Assembly: GCA_001695595.3 (NCBI GenBank)
Contig: MBPM02000047.1
Coordinates: 186,001 to 250,000, forward strand
DNA: 64,000 nucleotides
Source: Plasmopara viticola
Lineage: Eukaryota; Oomycota; Peronosporomycetes; Peronosporales; Peronosporaceae
Reading direction: 5' to 3'
Shown: positions 1-12,775 of the stretch, piece by piece
Numbering within the stretch: position 1 is the first letter of the stretch
Layout of the letters: each line of letters opens with the position of its first letter
The notes under the pieces: generated by a model
What the model saw: the letters and a program-made list of their open reading frames with translations, nothing else
The model's database searches: none
Told to the model about the DNA's origin: nothing
Made by a program: the position numbers and the translations under genes

Positions 1-3000
1 GAGAAGCAGAGCCTGCGCGATCAAATATACGCGCTAGAAAGTGCCTTCTGAGTGGTATGGTGGTCAGGCCGCGGTCTCTTTAAGCTTTCCGGAGCCCTTT
101 AGGTCTTTAAAAGAAGATACACTTATCAATTCTATGATTAATCAGCCTCATTGTTAATTCGACCGCCACGCGTCTCAGCGCGGGGTCTCCAATTTGCGTC
201 ATGGAGTGATTTCTCTTCGTAGTGAGCTCCGGCTCGACCGGCCACATGAGTATTCGACTCCCAGCTTATGACCAATACGGCGGTACAATCAGCCGCCGCA
301 TGACTACCTGTTCTTTTCAAAACAGCACGATGTGTGTAAAAGCAACACTTCGGATTGGTGAGGGGTGGCACTTCAGTAATCAGGGATTATAAGGACGTAT
401 ATGCCTGCCAAGATGCCTTACATAGAATATTGGTTGGATCGACCTTGCCTTGAGAACGTCGGTGGTGTACGCCTACCCTTATATTTTTCGGGGTTGTGAA
501 GGTTTAACGAAACGATGTCTCATCGTGTTCATATATATCGTTAATCTTTTTTGAAACGGTAGTTCTATTTGTAGATTTGACAAAATTAGATTTCCTTGAT
601 AAAAAATAATATTCTATTTCATGTATTTCCAAAAGATCCTTGAGTTTATTATAGGAAAATGCAACCGTATTCTCGCCCTGCTAGTTTGGTTCAGCCGACT
701 TTCGCGGCAAAGCGCAGTGAGAAGCCACAGTAAGCTAGTAAACAGCATTTGGCAAAGCGCAGTGAGAAGCCACAACCTCTATCCTCTATCCGACACCATC
801 GCGTCGGGAAGAATAAAACCCGTTTCTCGAACGATTTTGCTGTTCATCCTCGGGTTTTACGAAAAGAGGTTCCAAATACATCTGGCTTAGGTGGCGCATG
901 AGCACAAGTTACCAATAACTCCTGGCATAACAAAGGCAATAAAGAGGCTCATGGACTCTCGCAGTACAAGGTCAATAGTGAAGGAGCCGACGTCTGAGCC
1001 GCGTGTTCGTCCCTTTGGCAAGTCTCACAGGCCTTAATTACTTGGTGCAGTTCTTGTACAAGTGAAGCCACCGGTACGTGGTGGAATCAAAACAAAGCTT
1101 TCTTCTATCCAAATGACCATTTAAAGCACCATGCCTCCGTCAGCATAAGTTACTTCGTGTTTTTATAGCTCAAAAAACTCCTTAAACTGGGTCTGTCAGA
1201 TCTTTCTACAGTAAAGCAGACGGTCTTCCGCTAATAGCAAGGGGACAATTTCTTGACTTTGACATCTTCGCCAGCGAAATAGAACCACACTAAGGTGTCA
1301 AACTTGGTATTCTCGCTGTATGTTCGATGAATCCGTTCGTCAAAAAAGCTGTTAACTTATGTCATCCAACTCGAGATTTGAACACTGGATATATCCGGTT
1401 TTTATTAAGCGTGCAATTTAGTTCCACTAGATCCACATTGTCAATCCACGAGTATGGATGGAACATATTCACCGCACTAACTAATTCTTCGAGGACGGGC
1501 GAAAAGTACGCCCCCCATATGTGTGTTGAATACAAAAGACTCAAATCAAGCAAATGCACTCGGAAAGTAGTGCATGCTATAAATGCGATAGATTATATTG
1601 GCAGCCAAACCGTCTGGACTGGAAAGTTTATGACGGCCTGATCGACATGAGACATCTAAAACGGCAATAGACACATTTGTTTCGTCGGGCTTAGCAAGAT
1701 AAATAAAAAATAATTCTGATCTCTAAGTACCACTGGTTGGACAGAGACCTTGCAAGACAACATTGTACGTGTGTAATTCGATGGCTAGACCTAACTGCTC
1801 CCTTAAATTACCGTAAAACATGGCGTAAATCTAGCCGAAAATCTTTTACTTTCCTGAAACCAATCATCATCCAAAGCTTCCTACAAATGTATTTTAACCT
1901 CTCTGGCTTAACGACACAGCTGGAAAAAAACATTTTGACATCCATGATCACGGTGTGATCAGAATCTTTATTCTACCAAGGCATTTAAAGTCCTTGTGGC
2001 TGATTACTCATTTAGCACGCCGCCTGATTCAAATTTGACATAGGAGGTCATTATGAGAATGCGGCAACTATACATTAACCCGAGGATGTTGCTAAAGAGC
2101 TTTCCGTCGTCAAAATTTGTGTGTACCAGTACCTCTGCATTACGCAAGGTAATGCAAGCATTAACTAGCTGACATTCTTCGTTCGCTAATTGAGCTCAGA
2201 GTATTAAAGACGAGTGTTGGATATATGACTCTTGCTCCATGCCTTTTATTCTGCCCGCGCCGTTTCATTCATTTTGTTTTCGGCGAGTGGGGCATACATC
2301 AGCTCACATAGTTCTCGTGGAAGTGGCCATTGCCAGTGGACACAGTATATCATTCCTGGCGCGATATCATGCTCGTGCTTCAATTTTCAACACGATGGTT
2401 GTTCTTGATACCAAATCCGAGCAAATATTCAGCAAAGGCATATTGCTTCAAGATGTCTGAGCCAAGACGTGACGTATCTGTCCTTAGCATCCATTCTAAG
2501 AAGTTTTTGGCTTTCACTCAGCCGGTGCATTGGCTCTGAACTTTTGGCAGCGCCTTAAATAACAGCGCACCCGACACGGCACGACGACTGGTTATTGTTT
2601 CAGTTCTATATGTAGATGACTTTTTTTGTCAGCCACTGGGTCGTTCGTGATACTAGAGGTCAACTTTGGATCACACTCTCGCTCCTTTCTTGCGAGATAA
2701 GTAATCTCTCTTGATGGTTCTTCTTCTCCCATCGATGTACCTGTGCTTTATACGATGTGTTACGACCCGTCTGTAAAATATCTTCAGCTGTGTGTAAAAG
2801 TGCTGTCCACTACCCTTATGCGGAATAAGTGGTAAGTAGACATGCGCTGTACACGGTTCTCACCGACATGCTGTCACATAAATAACTGAACGTATTATTT
2901 TTCGTGCGAGCGTTATCGAGGCACATTTTCTTCGCTCATTTGTGGGGCATTCTAACCGCTCCATGTCAACCATTGCCATTTTGACGTTAAAGTTCTGCGA

Positions 3001-3324
3001 AACGCAAAGTTTCTTGGCATGAAGTTAAATTCATGTTTTGCTCCCCGATCAAATGAAAGTTTACGTACTTCTTTTCAAGATGGTGCCCCTTCCTTAGAAT
3101 TTCAAAATGTTTGAGACGGTCGCTACATAGGCGGTTCCGAGGCACCGTCTCGAGCAAATGGCTATAAGAAACTAATTTTTCAGAGAATCCTTTTCAGATG
3201 TTTTTGGCTCTTTAAAATACAGTAGCTTATAAATACTTCTATGTGCGTCTTCAAATAGTGCGCGCCTACCGTGACGCAGCAACCAGTTGTTTTGTCATTT
3301 TTTCTATGAATAAGAAAATACCAG
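1..3324. other. Gene-poor stretch, left edge
   Basis: No gene could be supported here. Open frames on both strands are short, lack recognisable domains and are not joined by convincing splice sites. The one clear structure is a 24-bp exact direct duplication, 706-729 and 751-774, with a period of 45 bp. The base composition is AT-rich like the other spacers in the window, and the stretch is probably decayed transposon sequence. Confidence 0.5.
706..774. repeat. Short direct duplication (24 bp, 45-bp period)
   Basis: The same 24 bases, starting GGCAAAGCGCAG, occur at 706-729 and again at 751-774 with 21 unrelated bases between them. The copies are identical, so the duplication is recent relative to the decayed surroundings. 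No function is apparent. Confidence 0.75.
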
Positions 3325-5530
3325 CCGCAAATACACATTTGACGCTACCGGTGTAGAGTCCAAGTGAACTGAATAAGCTTCAGTGCCAACGTATTTCCTT
3401 CCTAGTGATTATGGACGACTTTATCGTCAAGTCATATCTGGTGTAATTACCGAATCGGTCAGAACAAGTGAATGACCAGCTTTTAGATCACACAATAACC
3501 CTTGTTGTACGACTTAACACTACCATATCACGCCTTAGGTCAGTTCAAATGCTATAAGGAGTATATTTAGCTCCTCTAAATAATTCAGTAGTAATTATAC
3601 ATCATTTGATTGGTCTATCAAACTTGCACTACGACATGTTGATAAGCGACTAGTTCTTTTTGAAACTGAAGTTTGTAAGTTACCGTTGCACTATTTAGCT
3701 TATCATAGGTACGAGAGTTGCCGGTTCCCATTAGATGTAGCAAGAGCTAAATGTCGGTAACGAGTGCGAACAGCTCGACTGCAATGGTTTTTAGCCTTGA
3801 CAGCGAAGAGCGCATTAATTGGCTTGCAATGCTCTCGTCACAATGGCCGCTGTCAGGTGACACTAGACTTTGTGACTAGTATGACTATATTCTTGTGCCG
3901 CACTCTTCGTTTAGGTAAAATGGCTTTCTGGACACCACATCCAAGAATTTCTCTTATAAAGAAAATTCCACTATTTGTGGATGCTACAAAATCCATGAGA
4001 GTAGGCCAATTTGAGATTTTTCGTCTAGATCGAAAACTTTCATTAGAGGCTGTCATATCAATAACTGCTGCCCTAAGAATATTTTGGGTTCAGACTCAAC
4101 CAAGAGCTAAGTATCTTCAAATACTCTGAGGTTAAGTTTTTCGACCCATGCGGTTGAGTGGAATGCATCCGCTATGAGCGTTAAGAAGCCGAATTCTACA
4201 CACTAGAACTGAGCTGTCTTTAAATCGGATTAATTATTGCTGTCTGACTCAGTAGATATGACCGAATCCGTCCCACACGAACACTATGGGGCTTTCTTGT
4301 TAGTGGGGTTACCATCCCCCCGACTTCAATTTTGCTTTCAAGCGCGGGCTGAAAGGGCAATTGGACTTTTCAGTATAAATACTCTCCTAAATCAGTGATC
4401 TAATTTTGGCTGCTTTATCTCATATCTATTGGGTATCGAACAAGGTGACTCGCGGTTCTGGGTCGAGCGATCAGCCACTTGATCCGTAAAGTCGTAGCGG
4501 CTGCTATGTCAAGACAATCCGATTAGCTGTTCGTTTTTATCCTCAAAGTTATGATTTGGTCAATTGCAGGAAATTTAAGGATTGATCACTTACGGCATGT
4601 ACCGCTAAATCAAAACTTTGTCCCCCGTCGTGGGTTACAATATGTTTTATATATGAATTTTTAAGCAATATTGACAGCCTGTACTGCCAGCGAAGTGCAA
4701 AGGGAGTTTCGACGACGACTTCACGTCTACCTTTGTGGACTTTTTTCTGCGTATTCACTTCGGGCGTGTAACTGCCCATGCTGTTTAAAGATTTTGACGC
4801 GCTGGAGTCTACCAATACTGATATAACCTATATATTAAAGCTTTCGTTCTTTTGATTTCCGAATACCGACAGTAAACAGCTTCGAATCAAAAATTTAAAA
4901 AAAAAGTGTAGAACGTTAGTCGACCAAAGACGCTTAAAGGATAATAAATCAGATCACCGCTGTTGGATCCGCCTTCTTGAGCTGTCAAGCGCTCATCTCT
5001 AGTTTTTCTTATTGTGCGTCAAGTACAAACCCATTATAACGACTCATCTATTTTCAAGCAAGGTGCCCCGCTCGCTACACTGACCTCTTTTGAAAGAGAA
5101 TTTTTAGAGATTTTTTCCTTAAAATACGGGCTATCGTAATCGATGAATAGACAGAACAATTTGCCTACGTTGACGAAGTCGTGTGTATGCTTTGAGTGCG
5201 CGGAAGCATCATAGCGTTGAAGCTTTCGCAAGTCTAGCTACATTTAATGTTGCCTTCCACGTTAAAGAAGCCACGTGCCATTTATGATCAATAGGTAAGC
5301 CAGTCTTCGCGCTTCATTAAGCCATAGCATCGTGGGTATCAGCTTGCTATGATAGATGGAGACAAGCTGCTTGACGATTTCAGCTCTCCTACAATGTGTA
5401 AGCAGATCGAAGATATTGTAATAAAGAGACTTAGTGAAAGACGCATATGCGACAAAATAACTTAAAACCGGTTTGGTATCATTTATTTGTTGTAAATGCA
5501 CATTAGGATGCAATACTGCTCTCATTTAGA
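3325..5530. repeat. Old dispersed repeat, copy A (partner at 28.1-30.0 kb)
   Basis: This stretch is a diverged direct copy of 28095-30030. Shared blocks run in the same order: near 3325 with 28095 (CCGCAAATACAC), near 3755 with 28505 (a block with GTCGGTA and CGAGTGC), near 3930 with 28690 (CTGGACACCACAT), near 4460 with 29190 (GGGTCGAGC), near 4625 with 29320 (CCCGTCGTGGGT), near 4810 with 29535, and near 5490 with 30000. Copy A has about 560 extra bases between roughly 4880 and 5440. The copies differ by many substitutions and small indels, so the duplication is old. No intact protein is encoded. The ACCCACGACGGG motif at the inner end, read on the minus strand, resembles the start of a Gypsy-type LTR, but that is only an inference. 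Confidence 0.65.
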
Positions 5531-6962
5531 CTCCCCGAGACAAAATTACGGTCGCCCTTCATTGAACCATTTACGACCGTAGTTAGAGAAGGCCTTGAGT
5601 ATACACTTGTTACTCTTTAAAACATACGAAGACGCTTACTTTTTTATACCCTCACTTATTCCGTATTATATGATCCGATCCGGCAGAAAGCGGGAGCGTT
5701 GGTGCCGGTTATACAGAAACCGGTCTACAAGCTGAGCCTAGAGCTCTTTCTAAGCACAAATTGGCACGGTCGCTATCACAAAAGCGCGAGTTGAGAAGCA
5801 AAGTAATCTGATTACGCACTTGAGGCTTAGGAACTATTCGTGTGTACATTTTTTTCTGCTCTCGTACTTCGTATACAGGCAATTCTCTCCCCTCGTCAGA
5901 CATTTATGAGGTATCAATACCGCCAGCATGACTTGTTGTACCGGCCTCAAGCAATTGCTTAACCGAGTCGTCGAGCGAGCACGGTACTCCGCATATACAA
6001 ATCTAATAACCTGGCTAACAGAGGTACGCGAACTCCATGCTGAACAATTGTATAGGGCACACTCTAAATAAAGGCAGCTAATGCATTTGGCGTAGCATCT
6101 GGCATCCTCGTCAAGACCGAACATATTGTTCTCTTTCAAAGTCAGAGTCAAGCTGTAATTTTTCCGCTAAGAGCAATTTGTGCTCTTGCACCTCATCAAT
6201 GTATAAATCACGAGCCTTGGCTGAGCAGGCGAAATCACATGATCACCGAGAGAGAAAACCAAAAGCGTGGGGTGGACATTAAGTACATTTGTCGCACGCA
6301 AGCATGCAGTGCGCAACGCACGGGCATGCGAGTGCGCAACCCAGGTTAGTACGGCGCATGCAAGATAATGCCGGCTTAATGGTTCGATTTGCAAACTAAC
6401 GAGTCGAAATATTACACGCACGTTAAACCCTCTGACGCGGCTTTGTTTCAACATCGAGGCTAGCGTCATGCTCACTTTCAATAGAGGATGATAGACCCGC
6501 ACGCCGCAATTGTGCCAATTAAGCAGCAAAGACATCGTCCAACAAAATAGCATTTTGTACTGTCATGCTGTGTGCTATTTGGACGCTATCAACTTGACCC
6601 GTGCATTTAAAGCATTTATTATAAGGCTCCATTGGATGACGATACACCAGGTCTTTTTTAAGTGAATGTGGAAAACGATCAAGTCTATTGTGCGGAGTTC
6701 TGGGATGTGGCACAGTTTACAGCGGTAAATAAAATGTTATAGAAATGGACTTGTAAGGACTCATAGTGTCCGAAGTCTTGATGTGAGAGCGTGCAACGAA
6801 TTCACACTAGCAGATGTTCATAGGCTGATCAGAAGCTCGAACGACTACCTCCTCCTCCTCAGCATATCTGATTTTTATAAGAATCAGGTTTTGGTACTAT
6901 ATAATTTTCCTACCCGTGCTAAAGATCTAATCAGCGCGCGTCAATAAAAGCGGTCGAATGCA

Positions 6963-7034
6963 ACTTTGTTCGGTCCGCATCCGTGCACAGTCAGTATCTA
7001 GAAACTGACTGTGCACGAATCTATCGAACAAAGT
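6963..7034. repeat. Strong two-stage inverted repeat (hairpin)
   Basis: The inner arms CGTGCACAGTCAGT (6982-6995) and ACTGACTGTGCACG (7004-7017) are perfectly complementary over 14 bp, with an 8-nt loop. Outside them a second pair, ACTTTGTTCG (6963-6972) and CGAACAAAGT (7025-7034), is complementary over 10 bp. The bases between the two pairs are unmatched. It could be a small foldback element or the end of one. No flanking target duplication is obvious. Confidence 0.8.
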
Positions 7035-9376
7035 CCGGAAGGCTCTTCTTGCCTTAGCTGGTTGAGAGAGAAGTGACCTCTAACAATACTTATAGCCGGG
7101 CTATATGAAGATTTGTTTCAGCTTTTTTTTCCGAAATTGAAACCACCACCTTGATCCAGGAAAATGCTTAATCCGGTGCAAACTTAACAATCCTCGAGAC
7201 GACCGGAACTACTATCTACCGCTACCTCCGCAGAAGTCGGCTGTCATGAAATCAATGAAACATTATAAGATAGCTATAGTTTCTCCTTTGTGGGCTGTAT
7301 GTTCGATAAGAAGCTTCTCTTAGGGCAAAAGCATTTGCTCCGCTTTTCAGCTTTGACAGGGGGAGTACCTCCACCCGCGTTTGATTGCGGCAGGTTCTTC
7401 TCCAATCATAGGTTTTATCACCGAATTGCCGAAATAAAGCAAAAGTGTCGGTATTGTAGCCCGCTTTAAAACCACACGGCGAAAAAGCATATTTCTTCAT
7501 CCTATCACTACATTGGTTAAGCTAATATTGACTTAAAAAACAGTCAAATACGGAGGGCTCCGTTATTTTCTTCGATATAAAGCATAAGTCTACTTCTTTG
7601 ACCTTTGTCAATAATGACGACCTGCGAGGATCGCGGATCGCTATTGATCTTAGAACTTAGTATCTTCACCCTAAGTGTGAGCTGACTTTTGTTTTATAGA
7701 TATGAGATAAAATAATTAAACATTGCTCTAAATTACAATTTGACATAGTTACCTCTAGCAAAAGTATTTAACCAGCTAATCTTTGACTGTGTACTGCTCA
7801 GCATTAAGTTTTATTACTTTATTGAGGCTTGTGGTATCACATGGATTGGATATACAACGTAATTGCATGACTTTAGCTCGCGCAAGTCCATTACAAATGT
7901 AAGCGCAAGAGCTTGGTATTCACGATATCATAAACAGTCACGAGTTGTAGCATGAGGCAGCCTTGTTTTGCTACTTATTCGATCAATCGGCTATAAGCCG
8001 AGGTCATCTTCATGTTCAATTGACTAATAAGTTACTCCACGCGTCAACGAGATCGTTTCTAGCAAGAGGTGAGCCAGAATCGTATGCGAAGTACCTTAGT
8101 TATATTAAATCTTAGTATGTGTGACACCTATGCGACTGCTTTACTCAAATTGACAGTCTTGTCAGTATATTAAACATATTCGCAATGCTATCCGATCCGA
8201 GTTGTCTGTAGTCCAAAATCGACAATACGTGATGGGCCAACTGTTGATACAGAGAGCGTTGATCATTCAACGGAAGTGTACGCTAAATCGATCGCAAATC
8301 TTGCTTTGCTGATCTCATTTATGTTTTCAGCAAAATCAAATATACCGACAGTTGTATTAAGTGTGCAAGAATGGCACCCAACTTGTTGTACCCTTTTTGC
8401 TTAGCTGTTTAGTTTCTCATGATTCTAGAAAAAACTGGTTCACATATTGCATCCTATCGATGTATGACTGGTTCAGGCTACTTTTCAAGATTTTTATGTG
8501 ATATCTGCGCCATTTCTACGAAGGTCATGACAGCCCAGTCCTAAAATCTTTTTCGGTGCTAACGAGATAGCTAGTGCTCCGTAATAAATTGGTGATAATT
8601 TATGTCTTGCTAGTGTCATTTCTAATTCGAAGGCACTGCTAGACAAAAGCGGCCGTGGTCAAATCTCAACAAATAATCGCAAATACATTGGTTAGTTTAC
8701 TTAGACAGCCAGAAAATCACCACAAGAATGCATGTTAAACGAGGATAAGAAAAACGCCAAAGCAAATCTTCCGTCGAATCAAATTTCCTTCTCACGCTCC
8801 CTGGCTTCACAACGATCGTAAAAAAACGCGCTTTTGCCAACGAAACTTTTTAGGTGAAATGGCTACTTTTGTATTACTTGTGGCTGGGTTGTTACGATAA
8901 CGTTAGCTTTGGTATGGCACTTTATCCATTTTTCGGTACTATGTGTTAAGTACGCTTCTTTTGTACACCCACTAGGAGTGGCGTTGGACAAGATTTTGAA
9001 AACTCAGGTGGAGGGTACTCATCTGAAGACGTGCTTAGAGTACGGCTCCTTCTCCCCGCCTTCAAGAATGTTGGATGACTCTCTCATAAAGAAAGATTCT
9101 TTGCTTATTTGGAGTCTATCAACCCCATCGGTTCTGCGCCGATTCAACTCGTAGTTGGCAGGTCTTTTGGCAATTGAAAACAGCGTTGCTTTACAAAGAA
9201 AGCACATAACAAACCCTTTACACATCTGATCCTAGTCGGCATGATACGTATAAATTGTAATCTGGGCACCTCTCTAGACCGAAAGTTCTTTTATCTCCCA
9301 CGGCAAGGTGATGTTACACTTTGATGTCAGATCAAGCAATTATTTATAAATCTCTTGAATGCATCGATGAAACGGG

Positions 9377-9432
9377 ATCGTCGGTATCTTCGTTGAAGTC
9401 AATAAATTGACTCCACCGAAGATACCGACGAT
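9377..9432. repeat. 27-bp hairpin with 2-nt loop
   Basis: The arms 9377-9403 and 9406-9432 pair at 25 of 27 positions, with ATCGTCGGTATCTTCG perfectly matched at the base of the stem. The outer flanks (AAACGGG at the left, CCCGTTT at the right) extend the symmetry imperfectly. Transcribed, it would fold into a stable stem. It lies about 100 bp from a second, larger inverted repeat. Confidence 0.8.
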
Positions 9433-9508
9433 TTGTGCCCCCCGTTTGACTCGATCAAATATTATACTAGTGGTCTCTCCATATATCTTTTCTCTTTGCT
9501 CTATTTCT

Positions 9509-9655
9509 ATTGAAGTTTAACGCTTCAATATAAGTTATCTTTAAAGGCTAAAAAGATCAACATACTTACAGTTTTAAAATCCATAAATAGTAATACATGC
9601 TATTCAAAGACTTATAAATTGTTAGTATGTTGATCTTTAAGCCTTCAAAGATAAT
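9509..9655. repeat. Inverted repeat with ~36-bp arms plus a small hairpin
   Basis: The arms 9535-9570 and about 9620-9655 are inverted copies of each other with a few mismatches. The core AAGATCAACATACT is perfectly matched. A loop of roughly 50 nt separates them. Just to the left a 7-bp hairpin, ATTGAAG with CTTCAAT, occupies 9509-9529. With the 9377-9432 hairpin this makes three stems within 280 bp, suggesting a foldback or MITE-like element. Its outer ends could not be defined. Confidence 0.75.
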
Positions 9656-12600
9656 AAGCTCTTTCGTGAGTATATCGGCACTTCGTTTCTACGCCCTATC
9701 GGAGAACTTCAATACAAGGGTTAACTAAAACCCTTTGATGAGCACATAAACCTTTCAAACTTAATGGGTCAAATTAAAAGGCCGATAAGCTTTAGCAACT
9801 ACAAATACACACTTTTTATTTTTTATGTGAAAGGCAGCCTATAGTATTAGTTGCTTCGAATAAATTGGTCTATATATTCACCGGATCCTTACTGGTTTGA
9901 AAACTTGAGTCTAATTAGAGACAGCGAAAGGGACATTGTTCTTGCCCAATCAATCTACAGATTTGAGTTTAAAGCATATTAAATTTATCGGCAGGACCAA
10001 AAATGGATAGCTATTTGTAATGCCTCTTACATACGTCAAATCTTTTAGACTGGGAACGTCTACCAATAGGTCGCATGTTTTCCTGCACACCTTCTCAAAA
10101 CAAGGTGCTGGGTGACTGTATAAAATCTGATTACACTCGTAAGCTCACGCATGTTAAACAAAATACATGCTTTCAAAAAGGTTCCGGAATAGCTTACTCA
10201 TTTTTGAACGAGAGATTTGCACTACTCGGACTGTTGCTGACTTGTATGAGCGTGAGAAAGCGACATCATTTGCAATCGTTACTGCTGCCAAGCAGCTGAA
10301 ACACGTAATGTCCCTCGGGATTTTCGCTCAAAGTGTCTAAAGTTTCAGCAATACAGGCTTAAAAAGTAGCACTATTATTGGGGCAGAAGCTAGGAAATCT
10401 TGGATAATCCACATTTGAAGGGAAAGGGAACAAAAACTTTTCTTTCAAATGTAGAAGGTACAGGTAGCCGCTTAGACGGTCCTCATCTAAAAATTTTTAG
10501 CTGCGCGTGGTGCTAGCGCCTTAATGCTTGGGGGAACTGGTCCAAAAGCTGGGCACTTGCTGTGCGTGTTGTAATTCCGCCTGTTTTTGTTGCGTTTAAA
10601 TTGAGTACACAAAGTTGGCTAAAACTGCTTATTTAAGCGCATACATTACCGTCTATGAGACACTCAACGTCACAACGATGATAGCTGCAACATCACAACA
10701 AGGAAAACATAAACGGCTACATATTCTGCACAACGTCATTACCCCTCGTTTCTGCTACTAATGAAAGATAGTGTCTGCATTATATCGCGGAGAAAACTGA
10801 TGTCGTGGAATGTCAGTATAGATTCACACTGCGCAAAAGACACTCACGCATTTGATTTCCAAGATAGCCAGGGCTTATAGAAACACGACCACAAAGCTTT
10901 GCTTTATTACCTTGTTGAAAAAAGAAGGCTGTACAGCGAAAATTTGTATAGTTGGTGGGATCGATATATATGGGATCAGAGTGTGATCATGCTTTGCTTG
11001 TATGACATTTGTTCGGCTCAAGTCTTCATAGAGAACAAGACTGCAGGTTTAACAAGTAGCTCCGATATTTGCAATTTTTAAAATAGTTTCAAACTCGCAT
11101 ATCATCTGTATGGCAACGTTGCAACAAAAGCTTTGCTCATCAACATCAGTATAGGACAAACTTCATCTGCAGTGAAGGCAAAAGTGTATAGCCATAAAAT
11201 TTTCTCGATCAATGCAGCTGAGTCGTGGGTATTAGTATGCTATGCAGAGCAGTTGAGTGAGGGGCATGGCTTAGCCAAGTCAAGTACATAGATCTTAACG
11301 ACTATGTTCCATGTAGTGCAACAACTTCATTTTATCAACAAAGCACACAGAAATAGATGTCTATTCCCATTTTTTGAGCACTATATTCCCTCAAAGATAT
11401 CGACAACATTGCACTAGCCTGACAATTTGCCTCACGTTGCTCTTATTTTCCTAAAACTTCAGCAGGTACATTGTCTACGCGCAAACCAGCTGGATCTGCT
11501 ACCGTCGTTGTCGCTAGCCAAAACTGTGCGTTAGCGTAGCTGTTGTTATGATTGACTGGTAGATAGTCCGAACGAAACTGACGTTACCCACCGTTATTAT
11601 CGTACTGCTTGGGCCATGTGTCTGCTCACCTTAGAAAAATGAGCAAAGACGTAACCGTTAGCCATTGCATGCGATTTAACAGACGAATAAGATGATAAAA
11701 ATCAGCAATTTTTTTACGCAAACATTCCGATTACAGTTTTGCTAGAATTTATACCCCCTTTCAGTGAATGCTTTACTTATTTTTCTGATGCTGCCACCGT
11801 GCGCAAAATTTCTAACATCGATGCTGACCTCAGCGTGTTGTACACGGAGCGCTCGAGTAGCACTTCCAACTAATGCCTGACAATCTATAAGTTTGTGCAA
11901 AATTGCGTACTTGCATTGTTCTCATTGAAATAGGGACTTATGGGCGCAACAATATCGCCGTATCTTGTATGGACACAAGCATTTAAGTCTGCATAACTTT
12001 TATCAGCTGGACCATACCACACCTTCCGTCAAATTGACCGTTAAGTAGTAGTTTCTTTTATGAAAGCTGCATAATAGCTATCGGCAACCTTTACCAGCGA
12101 CTTAGGTTTTTCCGTCTCAAAAATGAATGATGTATGCTGCGGCTTTTAAAAGTTAAGATAAGTTAAACCAAACTCTTTTCAATGGCACATGACACCAAAC
12201 CATGCGCCAGCTTGAAAATTAACTTAGTGTGATTTCGTACAAAGAAAGCGTCTTAAGACTGGAGGGGCTGCATAAAACAGGTATTGTGCACTATTGGCGA
12301 TCAGCCGACCCTCAAGCATACATATAAGGAAACGACTTTCCAACGCAGTTTGGAGACCTCGCGTGTCTCTGTGTGACGGCTCATCCAGTTGTGGAGCTCT
12401 TGGGTTGCATGACCGGAGGAGTTCATTTCCTACTGGAGGTCCACGACTTTCCACGAAGAGCTCGCGACCTGATCGCTAGAGCCAATCCAAAGAGCAATCT
12501 CGAGCACTTTCGCTCTATCGCGCAGTCATTTTCACCCCTCACGAAGAAAGTTCAAATTCAAGCTACTAAAGGCTTTATCTAGAGCTCATTTACCGCCATC

Positions 12601-12707
12601 ATCAGCGGGAACTTTCATCAGTAGTGCGAAGTGAAGCAGGGTCATTCTTTTTGGAAACATGAGCTACGAGAGAGAGGCGTGGTTTTGCTTTACAAACCAT
12701 AATAAAA

Positions 12708-12775
12708 GCCGTTTGAACAGCTCCATTGAACCCATTAGAACGCCGTTTGAACAGCTCCATCGCACCTATCAAAAC
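12708..12775. repeat. 34-bp tandem duplication
   Basis: Two adjacent 34-bp units (12708-12741 and 12742-12775) both start GCCGTTTGAACAGCTCCAT and end in AAC, and a third unit begins with GCCGT at 12776. The first 19 bases are identical. The unit length is not a multiple of three, so it is not a protein repeat. Confidence 0.75.

Noticed and set aside
2597..2640. LYVDD tetrapeptide in a plus-strand frame near 2610, as in reverse transcriptases
   Set aside because: The flanking residues do not resemble Copia or Gypsy reverse transcriptase, and the frame is broken immediately after, so a four-residue match is not enough.
6167..6553. 128-residue open frame on the minus strand
   Set aside because: It has no recognisable domain, splice context or support from a second copy; the local sequence has few stops by composition.
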